Source: an uncultured Metabacillus sp. (lineage in GTDB: Bacteria > Bacillota > Bacilli > Bacillales > Bacillaceae). Taken from it: DNA of 64,000 nucleotides. The DNA lies in NCBI RefSeq assembly GCF_947503125.1, contig NZ_CANNCR010000013.1:43566-107565 (forward strand), read 5' to 3'. The position numbers and the translations under genes were made by a program. The notes below the pieces were generated by a model. It was not told the origin of the DNA and searched no databases. It saw nothing but the letters and a program-made list of their open reading frames with translations. Within the stretch, counting starts at the first letter, position 1. Each line of letters starts with the position of its first letter. Shown here piece by piece: positions 44,697-54,286 of the stretch.

Positions 44697-45125
44697 ATGG
44701 ACTTTATTATAGGTGCCGTAAAACCTCATCATGCCCATCTGTTTACCGCAAAAACAACTGTTAGTAAAAAACATTTTCACACAATAACTGGTTTTACAAG
44801 GCCTGTAAATGGTAATAGTCTTGATCGGCATTTCCATCTGTATCGAGGGGTTACTTCATATGATAACAAGCATTTTCATCGTTTTTACGGAAAAACAGGA
44901 CCAGCAATTCCTTTACCTGATGGCAGTCATTATCATATGTTTGCAGGGGAGACGTATGTTAACTTTGATGAACCTCTAAAAATTACTTTAGGGGAGCAAG
45001 AAGAAATGGATGCCTTTTATCCGAAACACAATCATCGGTTCAGTTGGAAAACCTCCGATATTGTAGGGGAGGATCCTTTCATTAACGGTAAATCTATCAT
45101 GAATAAAAGCAGTGGATGTAAATGA
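44697..45125 (+). CDS. YmaF-family His-rich repeat protein
   Basis: A 142-residue soluble protein built of six repeats of about 20 residues, each with an H-x-H core: HHAHLFTA, KHFHTITG, RHFHLYRG, KHFHRFYG, SHYHMFAG and KHNHRFSW. The regular His spacing resembles a metal-binding array and matches the YmaF family of Bacillus, whose role is unknown. TGGAGGGATTTGA precedes the ATG. It is divergent from the sortase gene. Confidence 0.82.
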   Translation: MDFIIGAVKPHHAHLFTAKTTVSKKHFHTITGFTRPVNGNSLDRHFHLYRGVTSYDNKHFHRFYGKTGPAIPLPDGSHYHMFAGETYVNFDEPLKITLGEQEEMDAFYPKHNHRFSWKTSDIVGEDPFINGKSIMNKSSGCK

Positions 45126-45242
45126 GAAAATCACACTGCTTTTATTGAATTTATCTCATAAATAAATTAGTGGTTTCTTTCACTAATTAAAATGTTTCAG
45201 TACAAAATAGAACAGCTTAAAAAAGAAGCTTATCTATCTTTA

Positions 45243-47009
<1,767 letters not shown>

Positions 47010-47056
47010 TCAAAATAAATGAACAAGAATTCTTTCAGATCACAGCGGAAGGTAAA

Positions 47057-47086
47057 TAAAAAACGGGTTCTGAATATCAGAACCCG
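47057..47086 (-). terminator. Riboswitch-controlled terminator upstream of thiC
   Basis: CGGGTTCTGA (47064-47073) and TCAGAACCCG (47077-47086) form a perfect 10-bp stem. On the minus strand it is followed by a T-run (plus-strand AAATAAAAAA). It lies between the TPP aptamer and the thiC start. Confidence 0.92.
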
Positions 47087-47145
47087 ATTAATGAAGGTAA
47101 TAATTGTAAGGTGTTTATATGAGAAGAACTCCTTAGCAACTGTTA

Positions 47146-47243
47146 CTACTTCCCTACGCTGGTATCATCCAGATCAGGTTCGAAGGGTCAAAGAACTTCA
47201 AACGCGTTCCTCTCTCAGTCCAGGCTAATGGACTCCCCTAGTA
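47146..47243 (-). promoter_or_regulatory. TPP riboswitch upstream of thiC
   Basis: On the minus strand the blocks CTAGGGGAGTCC, GGACTGAGAGAGG, GACCCTTCGAACCTGATC, TGGATGATACCAGCG and TAGGGAAGT appear in THI-element order. With the terminator at 47057-47086 it shuts off thiC when thiamin pyrophosphate is plentiful. Confidence 0.95.
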
Positions 47244-47349
47244 GAATATGGAAATACTATTAAAATCAGTTTTAACTATATCATAAAGAAAAAAGTAGTC
47301 AACTATTAATTTAATATTTGATCATATTGAACTATTTCTCGTCGTTTAG

Positions 47350-47444
47350 GAAATTATAAAATTCATTGAACTGTGGATAAGCACTGCGACATCCAGCTCC
47401 ACCGCCTAGCCCCTAGGCTGATCAAGGCGCTTGCGCTTTTCTTA
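47350..47444 (+). repeat. GCGC-box interspersed repeat, type A copy 2 (short)
   Basis: The head GAAATTATAAAATTCATTGA-like sequence and GCACTGCGACATCCAGCTCC match the copy at 27536 nearly base for base. The variable middle is only about 25 bases (CGCCTAGCCCCTAGGCTGAT, itself hairpin-forming), and the tail is AAGGCGCTTGCGCTTTTC. It abuts the stop of the MOSC gene on the other strand. Confidence 0.8.
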
Positions 47445-48092
47445 TTATTTTGAAAGTAATTGATTATACAGCTTTATTAAGCGTTTTTTCCATTCAAGAG
47501 AAAGTTCATCAACAGAGAGAATTGTTTCAATTTTCGAGAGATCTTGCTGATGAAAATATGTATGGTGAATGCTTGCAATCGACACTTGCTTAGGATGCTT
47601 TTCAAGCAGCTTAATGTCCGACTTGGCAGTGATTGTTCCTTCTTTAAGCACACGGAAGAAAAAGCCCGTATAGCCCAATTCGATCATTTTATTAAGGATG
47701 GTGTTGATGTTTGTATGTTTATTGATTGTTGCACATGGAAATCGGCCCTGTGCAACCTGTAATACGGCATCACCTATTTTGTACACATCACCAACACAAA
47801 CATTGGTTTCTATCATCCCTTTCGCAGTAAGATTTTCACCAAATGCAGCTTTTCGCAATGTTGTTTGATAGGTGCTTTCCCAAAAAGCGTAGTGTTCATA
47901 TGGATATAAACATACAACTCGATCAGCTCCACCGTGAAATTCGTGGTTTTCTACATCATCACCAGAAACACGCTCGAAAGTGACCTCGAAGCTTTCAACT
48001 TGGTCTTTTGAGATACCTGATCGATATTCTCTTCCTTTATGAAGCAAGGTTTTTGGTTTGCCTTTACTTAACCAAATAATTTCAGTCGTCAT
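47445..48092 (-). CDS. MOSC-domain protein (YiiM-like)
   Basis: A 215-residue protein with a MOSC domain. HEFHGGADRVVCLYPYEHY, FGENLTAKGM and the conserved Cys in QGRFPCATINKHTN are family marks; the Cys may carry sulfur to the molybdenum cofactor or detoxify N-hydroxylated compounds. I use the ATG at 48092, which is preceded by GGATGTGAAGAA; a TTG 27 bases upstream is in frame. Single gene, flanked by repeats on both sides. Confidence 0.83.
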   Translation of the reverse strand: MTTEIIWLSKGKPKTLLHKGREYRSGISKDQVESFEVTFERVSGDDVENHEFHGGADRVVCLYPYEHYAFWESTYQTTLRKAAFGENLTAKGMIETNVCVGDVYKIGDAVLQVAQGRFPCATINKHTNINTILNKMIELGYTGFFFRVLKEGTITAKSDIKLLEKHPKQVSIASIHHTYFHQQDLSKIETILSVDELSLEWKKRLIKLYNQLLSK

Positions 48093-48122
48093 TTCTTCAC
48101 ATCCAATTCCAATGTTCAAAAC

Positions 48123-48164
48123 AAAAGGTCAGACCCAAATATGTTGTGAGTCAGACCCTATTTT
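48123..48164 (+). repeat. GGGTC/GACCC-type hairpin, copy 4 (short)
   Basis: AAAAGGTCAGACCC and AGTCAGACCCTATTTT flank about 12 bases. The two arms are almost direct copies, each nearly self-complementary (GGTCAGACC). It lies between the MOSC start and the Spo0E-like stop. Confidence 0.6.
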
Positions 48165-48197
48165 GACAGTAGTATTTCAAAGGTGTATTTAAACATA

Positions 48198-48368
48198 CTA
48201 ATATTTTTTATCTAATACGTTTTTTTGATCTTCACTCATTTTTATATTTAACAGCAGATCTAGGTTTTGGCTTGCAATTAAAGTTCGATGCGAGTCTATC
48301 CCGTTTTCTTTTGCGATGATAAACATTCTTTTTCGATATTCTTCGATAACTGCATCAATTGATTTCAA
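48198..48368 (-). CDS. Spo0E-like aspartyl-phosphate phosphatase
   Basis: A 56-residue protein on the minus strand: it begins MKSIDAVIEEYRKRMFIIAK and contains TLIASQNLDLLLNIK. The SQxLD motif and two-helix size are the signature of the Spo0E/YnzD/YisI family, which removes phosphate from Spo0A~P and delays sporulation. The start is a TTG five bases after AAGGTGG. No other sporulation gene adjoins it. The SQNLD core is intact. Confidence 0.85.
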   Translation of the reverse strand: MKSIDAVIEEYRKRMFIIAKENGIDSHRTLIASQNLDLLLNIKMSEDQKNVLDKKY

Positions 48369-48752
48369 TTAAACCACCTTGCATTAGGCTTTACTAGGTG
48401 GAAAAGTCCTAGTACTTCTATTATCGGATATTTTTTCCTGTTGTAAAGGTTTTAAGGTATTTTTTTTCTGATTTTTATAAAAAATTGAGTAAAAAATACT
48501 ACATTTTGTAGTTGGTTGGAAGAAAGAATAATATATTTTGTGGTTAAACGTTTTATTAAAAACGTGAAAAAATAAGTTTGCCTGAAAATAGATGTGAAAA
48601 TGAGCTTTCGGTAAATTTTACTAGATCGTCATGGGATTTTAGGCGAGTTTCATTTTTGTGGTTTTAAGGAAAGAAAATACTTTGCGAAGAACTTTTGAGA
48701 GGAAAGGGTTAACACTGCAGCACGAATGAGAGTGTAATGCTGCAGCATTAAG
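48369..48752. other. Intergenic region between tnrA and the Spo0E-like gene
   Basis: An AT-rich gap of 384 bases. The only clear structure is CACTGCAGCA...TGCTGCAGCATT near 48714-48746, a stem right after the tnrA stop that could terminate or stabilise its mRNA, though no T-run follows. Nothing else can be supported. Confidence 0.4.
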
Positions 48753-49091
48753 TTAATTTCTGCCTCGGCCAAATCGAAACTGAGCATTTAATTGACCTTG
48801 AAGCATTTTTTTCTTTATTTCAGCCTCGCTTTCACGCTGTTTTTCTTTTAGCCTCATTTCCTTTAATATTTCAGTCGTTTGTACACCGTCCTCACGCTTA
48901 TTAGCAATATCCATCAATGTCTCAATATCGTTAAACGAGTATTTTCTAGTACCTCGATCATTCCGATACGGAGCGATTAATTTACGTTCTTCATAATAAC
49001 GTATTTGTCTCAAGGTGAGCCCGGTTAATTCACTAACTGTTCCAATTGAAATTACCTTCTTATCCTTATAAGAGCGGTCTTGCTGATTCAT
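48753..49091 (-). CDS. tnrA: Nitrogen transcription regulator TnrA
   Basis: A 112-residue MerR-family regulator. ISIGTVSELTGLTLRQIRYY is the winged-helix part, shared by GlnR and TnrA. The short C-terminus ending QGQLNAQFRFGRGRN is that of TnrA, which binds feedback-inhibited glutamine synthetase and P-II there; GlnR has a longer tail and sits beside glnA, absent here. AAGGGGTGG precedes the ATG at 49091. A perfect TnrA box 70-90 bases upstream indicates autoregulation. In B. subtilis tnrA is also in the yko region. Confidence 0.93.
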   Translation of the reverse strand: MNQQDRSYKDKKVISIGTVSELTGLTLRQIRYYEERKLIAPYRNDRGTRKYSFNDIETLMDIANKREDGVQTTEILKEMRLKEKQRESEAEIKKKMLQGQLNAQFRFGRGRN

Positions 49092-49161
49092 TCTTCCACC
49101 CCTTGTTAAAGAAACTTCTTGTTTCAAGTGTAACTTTACATGTAAGATTTCGCCTTATTTT

Positions 49162-49178
49162 TGTTAGAAAATCTAACA
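49162..49178. promoter_or_regulatory. TnrA box upstream of tnrA
   Basis: TGTTAGAAAATCTAACA is a perfect TGTNA-N7-TNACA box. On the minus strand TACACT (49127-49132) is a possible -10, which would place the start near 49120 and the box centre near -50, the usual activating position for TnrA. It could also act on a rightward transcript. Confidence 0.85.
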
Positions 49179-49246
49179 AGGAAATATTTCGTGTTAGAAT
49201 TGTGTTAGGTTTCATTACGCTTAAAATATATAATAAAGGTGAGGAA

Positions 49247-49264
49247 ATGACAATGAAAAATTAG
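49247..49264 (+). CDS. Five-codon mini-ORF divergent from tnrA
   Basis: ATGACAATGAAAAATTAG follows an excellent ribosome-binding site (AAAGGTGAGG) and encodes only MTMKN. Downstream, the same frame stays open another 23 codons after the stop. In B. subtilis, TnrA-activated small genes ykzB-ykoL start at this divergent position. This could be a leader peptide or the remnant of such a gene. Confidence 0.3.
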   Translation: MTMKN

Positions 49265-49317
49265 GTGGGATTAATTCGCAAATTCGCAACCGATACGCAT
49301 ACAAGAGGAAAAAATAA

Positions 49318-49572
49318 TCATAAAGCTTTTGCTTGAGGGCTTTTTAGCTGCTTCAAAAGTTGATGGGAAAGGCTAAGTAAAAAAGGTTGTGAGAATAAAC
49401 AAGTAACATCTTCATACATATTTGATTTAAGGTTGTAAACCGTCAGGGTGTTTATGATTGTACCATCAAAAATGGCCATATATAATTGCTGATGCTTTGG
49501 CTCTGTTAAATTTAAAAAATAAATTTTTGTCGTTTTATTTTGATCCTCTTTTGCTACTACTCTTATAGACAC
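49318..49572 (-). CDS. Small protein of unknown function with hairpin-buried start
   Basis: An 84-residue protein I cannot place. It begins MSIRVVAKEDQNKTTKIYFL, has a probable beta-rich core (LYMAIFDGTIINTLTVYNL) and a Leu/Ser-rich end. I start at GTG 49572, 9 bases after AAAAGGAG. Both signals fall within a perfect 15-bp inverted repeat (see next entry), so translation may be controlled by RNA structure. A TTG at 49581 is an alternative. It lies between tnrA and fbpA, where B. subtilis has small TnrA-linked genes, but on the opposite strand to them. Confidence 0.55.
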   Translation of the reverse strand: MSIRVVAKEDQNKTTKIYFLNLTEPKHQQLYMAIFDGTIINTLTVYNLKSNMYEDVTCLFSQPFLLSLSHQLLKQLKSPQAKAL

Positions 49573-49608
49573 TAGTTTCAACTCCTTTTAAATGTTGAAA
49601 CTAGTGTC
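49568..49608 (-). promoter_or_regulatory. 15-bp inverted repeat covering RBS and start codon
   Basis: GACACTAGTTTCAAC (49568-49582) and GTTGAAACTAGTGTC (49594-49608) are perfect inverted repeats with an 11-base loop. In the minus-strand mRNA the Shine-Dalgarno sequence AAAAGGA lies in the loop and the GTG start within the 3' arm. It could be an operator, a translation-control hairpin or a terminator-like element. Confidence 0.75.
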
Positions 49609-49743
49609 GACATTATTTCTTCTGTTTAAACGAATTAAAACAATCTTAATAACTCGAAAGAAAATCTTAACATTTAGTTAACCGTTCGCTAACAATTATA
49701 AGGTAAGTTAGAGGTAGAAAATAAGAAGATGGAGATGATCGCC

Positions 49744-49962
49744 ATGAGCAGAATGTTGCAAAATGCTCTGGATGAGCAAAGAAAATATTACTCTCAAAAA
49801 TTACTTGCAATCGGTGTATATGATTCACAAGTTTTGACGAATATGACACTTACTGAATTAAAGAATGAATATAACTATTTTTATCACAATGTTCCTAAAG
49901 TAACACGTAAAAAATCAACATCTAATAGAAATGAATTAGATTTTGGAGAAAACTGCTTTTAG
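49744..49962 (+). CDS. fbpA: FbpA-family Fur-regulated small basic protein
   Basis: A 72-residue protein beginning MSRMLQNALDEQRKYYSQKL, with IGVYDSQVLTNMTLTELKNEY. This matches the FbpA family (Fur-regulated basic protein A), which works with the FsrA small RNA in iron sparing in B. subtilis. I start at the ATG 49744 after GGAGATG. I see no clear Fur box in the 150 bases upstream, and FbpB and FbpC are not adjacent. Confidence 0.75.
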   Translation: MSRMLQNALDEQRKYYSQKLLAIGVYDSQVLTNMTLTELKNEYNYFYHNVPKVTRKKSTSNRNELDFGENCF

Positions 49963-50188
49963 TTCATGCTTCCTTTACAAAGGAGTAATTGGTAAAATAC
50001 GGGTTATACAGTGAGGACAAAATTTAAAGGGTTTTGTCCTTACTTAGTATTAATAAAAATGTATCTGGGCTATCATGGCCATACTGGAGATAGAGGTATT
50101 GTTATTAGTAGTTGGTAAAGATGCCGGATTTCTGGAAGGAAAAATAAAAATGAGGATAGAATAGTGTATAGTAAAGCAGGTGATGATC

Positions 50189-50959
50189 ATGAAGGAAAAA
50201 ATACACGAGATTCTTAAGCAGATTGAGGCAGAAAAGGATATTAAAATAATATATGCATGTGAAGCGGGGTCTCGGGCATGGGGATATTCAAATGAGAACA
50301 GTGATTTTGATGTTCGTTTTATTTACATACATCGCCCATGTTGGTATTTAACCATTGATCGACAAAAAGATGTTATAGAATTACCTGTTAATAATTTGCT
50401 TGATGTTAATGGTTGGGATTTACAAAAATGTCTTAAATTATACCGGAAATCTAATCCGTCCGTCTTAGAATATATACATAGTCGTTACCACTATATGCAG
50501 CCTTTCTCGACGGTTGAAAAATTAAGAAAACATACACAAGATGTCTTCTCACAGAGAGCATGTTTCTATCATTATCTTCATATGGCTCAAAAAAACGCTA
50601 AAAAACAAATGGTAAGTAATGAGGTTAAACATTATTTAAATGTACTTAGACCTCTGCTTGCGGCAAAATGGATTGAAACATATAAGAAATTTCCGCCTGT
50701 GGATTTTACAACACTTGTTGAGAAGACGGCATTACATCATTCTATTAAAGCTGAAATAGCATCGATCTTAGCCAAAAAAAGAATGGGTGAGAAGAAGGTT
50801 ACTAATATAACATTACTTCATGAATTTTTTGAGTGTGAGATAAAGCGTTTAATGGAAGATGCAAAAAATATAAATGAAACCATTGAAAATCCGACTCCTT
50901 TGTTAAACGGGATTTTCTTGGATACATTATATGAAGTATGGGGGATTAAGCTTTATTAA
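50189..50959 (+). CDS. Nucleotidyltransferase-fold protein, YcgL-like
   Basis: A 256-residue protein with an N-terminal polymerase-beta-type nucleotidyltransferase core: CEAGSRAWGYSNENSDFDVR is the GSRAxG...SDxD motif with its two metal-binding Asp residues. The rest is helical. Such proteins (B. subtilis YcgL; also predicted in RNA-repair contexts) are taken to transfer a nucleotide to RNA or protein. The ATG at 50189 is 6 bases after AGGTG; upstream in-frame starts (GTG 50180, ATG 50183) are also possible. Monocistronic. Confidence 0.78.
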   Translation: MKEKIHEILKQIEAEKDIKIIYACEAGSRAWGYSNENSDFDVRFIYIHRPCWYLTIDRQKDVIELPVNNLLDVNGWDLQKCLKLYRKSNPSVLEYIHSRYHYMQPFSTVEKLRKHTQDVFSQRACFYHYLHMAQKNAKKQMVSNEVKHYLNVLRPLLAAKWIETYKKFPPVDFTTLVEKTALHHSIKAEIASILAKKRMGEKKVTNITLLHEFFECEIKRLMEDAKNINETIENPTPLLNGIFLDTLYEVWGIKLY

Positions 50960-51145
50960 TGCAGCAGAACCACCCTAGTTTGCTGTCAGCAAAGAAAAAG
51001 TATATTTTTATTTAAATTATTATAGTTAAAAACCTTCAAATATTTTGAAATTCATAGTAAAATAAAATTTGCACTAAAAATATTTAATGTTTTTAATGAC
51101 AAAAAGTTTATCCTTGAATAATTTTGAATACAAGAGGGCGATGGA

Positions 51146-51604
51146 ATGAGATCATACACGGAAGAAGAATTACAAAATGCGTTAGATTTGTTTCGAGTTT
51201 TTGCAAGGGCTTTCAAAAGCATCTCAGAGCATTCTATACGTGATAGCAAGGAACATGGATTTAATCCGACAGAATTTGCTGTATTAGAATTACTTTTTAC
51301 GAGAGGACCACAAAAGCTGCAACAAATCGGTTCAAGGCTATTATTAGTAAGCGGTAATGTTACATATGTGATTGATAAGCTTGAAAAAAATGAATTTATT
51401 TACAGGGAACAAGACCCTAAGGATAAACGTTCTGTTTATGCAAAATTAACGGATAAAGGTCAAGCATATTTGGATGAGATTTATCCTATTCACGCAATTC
51501 GTATGGCCAGAGCATTTTCCGGCCTTACTGCTGAAGAGCAAAAAGAATTGAAAGCGCTATTAAAAAAGGCGGGTATTCATAGTCAACATTTGCTATTTAG
51601 GTAG
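51146..51604 (+). CDS. MarR-family transcriptional regulator
   Basis: A 152-residue winged-helix regulator. The recognition helix is around LQQIGSRLLLVSGNVTYVIDKLE and the wing is EQDPKDKRSVYAKLTDKG, both typical of the MarR family. It looks closest to the B. subtilis MhqR/YkoM-type repressors. YkoM also lies in the yko region near tnrA and ligD, so an orthologue is possible. No obvious target gene adjoins it. Confidence 0.83.
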   Translation: MRSYTEEELQNALDLFRVFARAFKSISEHSIRDSKEHGFNPTEFAVLELLFTRGPQKLQQIGSRLLLVSGNVTYVIDKLEKNEFIYREQDPKDKRSVYAKLTDKGQAYLDEIYPIHAIRMARAFSGLTAEEQKELKALLKKAGIHSQHLLFR

Positions 51605-51756
51605 ACTGATAGAAAAGAATGAAGGAGAATTCTCTTTGAAATAAAAAAGGGAGCTGTCTCAAATTGTTTTTAGTGACGGCTTCTTGATTAGATTTTAATA
51701 GCAATATTGCAAACAGATTAAACAGATTATTATCTTATCAAAAATGAAAACTGTAT

Positions 51757-51794
51757 GAGGGTCTGAGCGGTTTACTTTGAAGTCAGACCCTTTA
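51757..51794 (+). repeat. GGGTC/GACCC-type hairpin, copy 5, overlapping the ligD 3' end
   Basis: GAGGGTCTGAGC and AGTCAGACCCTTTATT flank a short loop. The right arm lies inside the last codons of ligD, which therefore end ...KGLTSK. The repeat may have been acquired at the gene end and become coding, or it may have replaced the original stop. Confidence 0.65.
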
Positions 51795-53613
51795 TTAATG
51801 TCCTCAATGTCTCATCTTGCGGGGAAGTGAAATAGTCATGAAAAGGACAGCCTATTGTCTTTGAGCGGCTAATGACATTATCCATTGTAAAATCTTTTAC
51901 GGACAACTCTGCATTTACTTCTTCCCAAAGCAATGGTGCAGCAACATAGGCCCCCTCTTTTTTACCGCGGAGGGAATAAGGGGCAACGATCGTTTTCCCT
52001 TCTGCATGTTGAATGTAATCAACATATAGCCGGTTCCCCCGATTTTTTTTCATTCGTTCGATTGTAAAGTCATCAGGAAAGCTTGTGACAAGAAACTCAG
52101 CAATAAATGAAGTGAAAATCCGAGTTTCATCATAGCTAAGTGAATCCTTTGAAATGGGTATATGAATTTGTAAGCCTTTATTTCCTGAGAGCTTTGGATA
52201 TGATTTTAACCCGAAATGGTCAAAAATCTTTTTCATTTCGGTTGCTGCTTTAATGGCGAGGTGAAAATACTCCTTAGACGGCGGGTCGAGATCAAAAACT
52301 ATTTCTATAGGATGATTCGAATCAATTGTTTGAAATGGAGTATGAAATTCAAAAGCCAGCTGATTCCCAAGCCATAGCAAAGTAGATAAGTCATTGCAAA
52401 TAATGTAGTCAATGTTTTCATGTTTTTTTGATTCGATAAAACTTGGTGCATAATCAGGCTTGTTTTTCTGATAAAAGGCTTCACCAAACATTCCGTGCGG
52501 GAAGCGGATTGTTGTTAAATAACGATTTTTTAAAAATGGAAGCATAAAAGGTGATAGCTGGTATAGATAACTTAAAAACTGTTCTTTTGTCACATCCATT
52601 GTTTCCCATAGTGGTTTATCAGGATGAGTAAACACAACCTCTTCATGAATGGGAGCAGTGGCTAATAAAAGCTGATCCCAGGTGCATTCCTCAAACCCTT
52701 TATCAAAACGGAAAGAAAGAAAAGATGGTTCCCGTAATTGGCCTTTATATAAAGATAAAAATTGAATCTCAACAACAATGCTTGGAGTAATCTCAACAAA
52801 GGAAGGAGTTTCACTGGATTTATTATCTTTGATTATTTTTATTAATGCCTCTCGCTCTTCACTTGAAATTCCATGAGAAAAGATTCCTGCTTGGATGATG
52901 TCCTCTCCTTTAAATACTCCTACATGAAAATAGCCGTTTTTCTTATCATAACCTGTGATAAAAAAGCAGGCATACTTATAATTTTTTATTTTTATCCATT
53001 GCTTTGTACGTACGCCGACCTCCCATTTGCTATTAAGTTGTTTAGCAATGATTCCTTCACCATCCTCAAGCTTCATTTCTACCCAAACCTTTGCATAATG
53101 GTTACTATATGGAACATACTGTAGAAGATTAGAAAGTTCCGGTGCAACTGTTGTTGGAAGTTGGGTCGCTTGAAACAGCTTTTGAAGCTTTTCTTTTCTC
53201 TCTTTTAATGGTTGATTAAAAAGCGGCTTGCCGTTGATTTCGAGAAGGTCAAATGCTAAGTACTTACAGGGAAACTCCTTTGAAGCTTCGTTAATTTTTT
53301 CTTTGTTTTTTAAACGGCCTCTAATTTGCAATTGTTCAAAATGAGAAAAATGCATAGATGTAAGATAAACAATTTCACCGTCGAGTATTAATGGTAAAAA
53401 GGGTTCCAGCTTTTGCTGAAGCTCACGTACTTCAATAATGATTTCAGGAAATGTATCGTTTAAAGACTTTTCATTCCTGCTGATTAATTCAATGGTTTGT
53501 TTCGTGATATATAGTAGGGCGCGAAAACCGTCATATTTGGTTTCATATACCCAATCGGCACCCTCAGGGATTTCACTATGTAATATTGGCAGCATTGGTT
53601 TCATGTACTTCAC
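51772..53613 (-). CDS. ligD: Bacterial NHEJ DNA ligase D (ligase-polymerase)
   Basis: A 613-residue protein, the same build as B. subtilis YkoU/LigD: N-terminal ATP-dependent ligase (about residues 1-300) and C-terminal primase-polymerase (about 330-605). No phosphoesterase domain is present. The ligase AMP-binding Lys is in YETKYDGFRALL. Polymerase metal-binding acids are in IVFDLDPPSKEY, and SGNKGLQIHIPI is the conserved strand. With Ku it repairs double-strand breaks in germinating spores and stationary cells. The last codons are formed by a repeat element. Confidence 0.93.
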   Translation of the reverse strand: MKYMKPMLPILHSEIPEGADWVYETKYDGFRALLYITKQTIELISRNEKSLNDTFPEIIIEVRELQQKLEPFLPLILDGEIVYLTSMHFSHFEQLQIRGRLKNKEKINEASKEFPCKYLAFDLLEINGKPLFNQPLKERKEKLQKLFQATQLPTTVAPELSNLLQYVPYSNHYAKVWVEMKLEDGEGIIAKQLNSKWEVGVRTKQWIKIKNYKYACFFITGYDKKNGYFHVGVFKGEDIIQAGIFSHGISSEEREALIKIIKDNKSSETPSFVEITPSIVVEIQFLSLYKGQLREPSFLSFRFDKGFEECTWDQLLLATAPIHEEVVFTHPDKPLWETMDVTKEQFLSYLYQLSPFMLPFLKNRYLTTIRFPHGMFGEAFYQKNKPDYAPSFIESKKHENIDYIICNDLSTLLWLGNQLAFEFHTPFQTIDSNHPIEIVFDLDPPSKEYFHLAIKAATEMKKIFDHFGLKSYPKLSGNKGLQIHIPISKDSLSYDETRIFTSFIAEFLVTSFPDDFTIERMKKNRGNRLYVDYIQHAEGKTIVAPYSLRGKKEGAYVAAPLLWEEVNAELSVKDFTMDNVISRSKTIGCPFHDYFTSPQDETLRTLIKGLTSK

Positions 53614-53680
53614 CCTTAAATTATGTCTTATTTGTAATATGGACAGTTCTTCAATAAATCATGAAAGGATGGCGATAATT

Positions 53681-54202
53681 TTGAATAAAGCTGTTTTTCT
53701 CGATCGTGATGGAGTTATAAATGAGGTTTTAAGTAAGCGAGTCAAGTTTGTCAATAAACCGGAACAAATGCATTTACTAGATGGCGTTGGTGAAGGCATT
53801 AAGCTATTAAATAAGGCAGGATTTTTCGTATTTGTTGTGACAAATCAAGGTGGAATAGGACTCGGGTATATGAAGGAAGAAATGTTATGGAAGATTCATG
53901 AAAAAATGAAACAGGATATTGGCAGGCATGGGGGTAAAATTGACGATATTATTTACTGTCCGCATAAACCTCACGCTGGCTGTGTTTGTAGAAAACCTGA
54001 GCCGGAGATGCTCCGCAGGCTTGCTGAAAAGCATGATGTCAATTTAAGCGAAAGCATTATGATCGGTGATCGAGATGTAGACATTATGGCAGGAAAACAA
54101 GCAGGTACAAAAACGATCTTAATTGGTGAGGAGGAAGGGGAAGCAGATTACCAATTCGCATCATTACTTGAGGCTGCAAAATGGTTAACGAAAGCTGAAT
54201 AG
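53681..54202 (+). CDS. HAD-IIIA phosphatase, GmhB/HisB-N-like, between ligD and ku
   Basis: A 173-residue HAD phosphatase. FLDRDGVINE holds the nucleophile Asp pair, VVTNQGGIG the Thr motif, YCPHKPHAGCVCRKPEPEML the zinc loop and catalytic Lys, and IGDRDVDIMAGKQAG the acidic motif. This set is typical of D-glycero-D-manno-heptose-1,7-bisphosphate 7-phosphatase and related histidinol-phosphatase or DNA-3'-phosphatase domains. No heptose genes are nearby. The start is a TTG giving MNKAVFLDRDG; an in-frame ATG at 53669 is the alternative. It is divergent from ligD and convergent with ku. Confidence 0.82.
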   Translation: MNKAVFLDRDGVINEVLSKRVKFVNKPEQMHLLDGVGEGIKLLNKAGFFVFVVTNQGGIGLGYMKEEMLWKIHEKMKQDIGRHGGKIDDIIYCPHKPHAGCVCRKPEPEMLRRLAEKHDVNLSESIMIGDRDVDIMAGKQAGTKTILIGEEEGEADYQFASLLEAAKWLTKAE

Positions 54203-54239
54203 GATCCGATGACTGAAGGTTTCCCTAGCAAAAACATGT

Positions 54240-54282
54240 GGCTGTCCCCATATGGTGATTACCTAGGGACAGCCTCTTTTTA
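54240..54282 (+). terminator. Terminator after the HAD phosphatase gene
   Basis: GGCTGTCCC (54240-54248) and GGGACAGCC (54266-54274) form a 9-bp GC-rich stem followed by TCTTTTT. Confidence 0.85.
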
Positions 54283-54286
54283 ATAA

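Noticed and set aside
47019..47228. Plus-strand frame over the thiC riboswitch
   Set aside because: It is the complement of the TPP aptamer and terminator and has no coding features.
48714..48746. Terminator of tnrA at the CTGCAGCA inverted repeat
   Set aside because: The stem is good but no T-run follows on either strand, so I list it only as a structure in the gap.
53438..53680. Long N-terminal extension of the HAD phosphatase
   Set aside because: It overlaps the start of ligD on the other strand and is unlike the family, which begins directly before FLDRDG.
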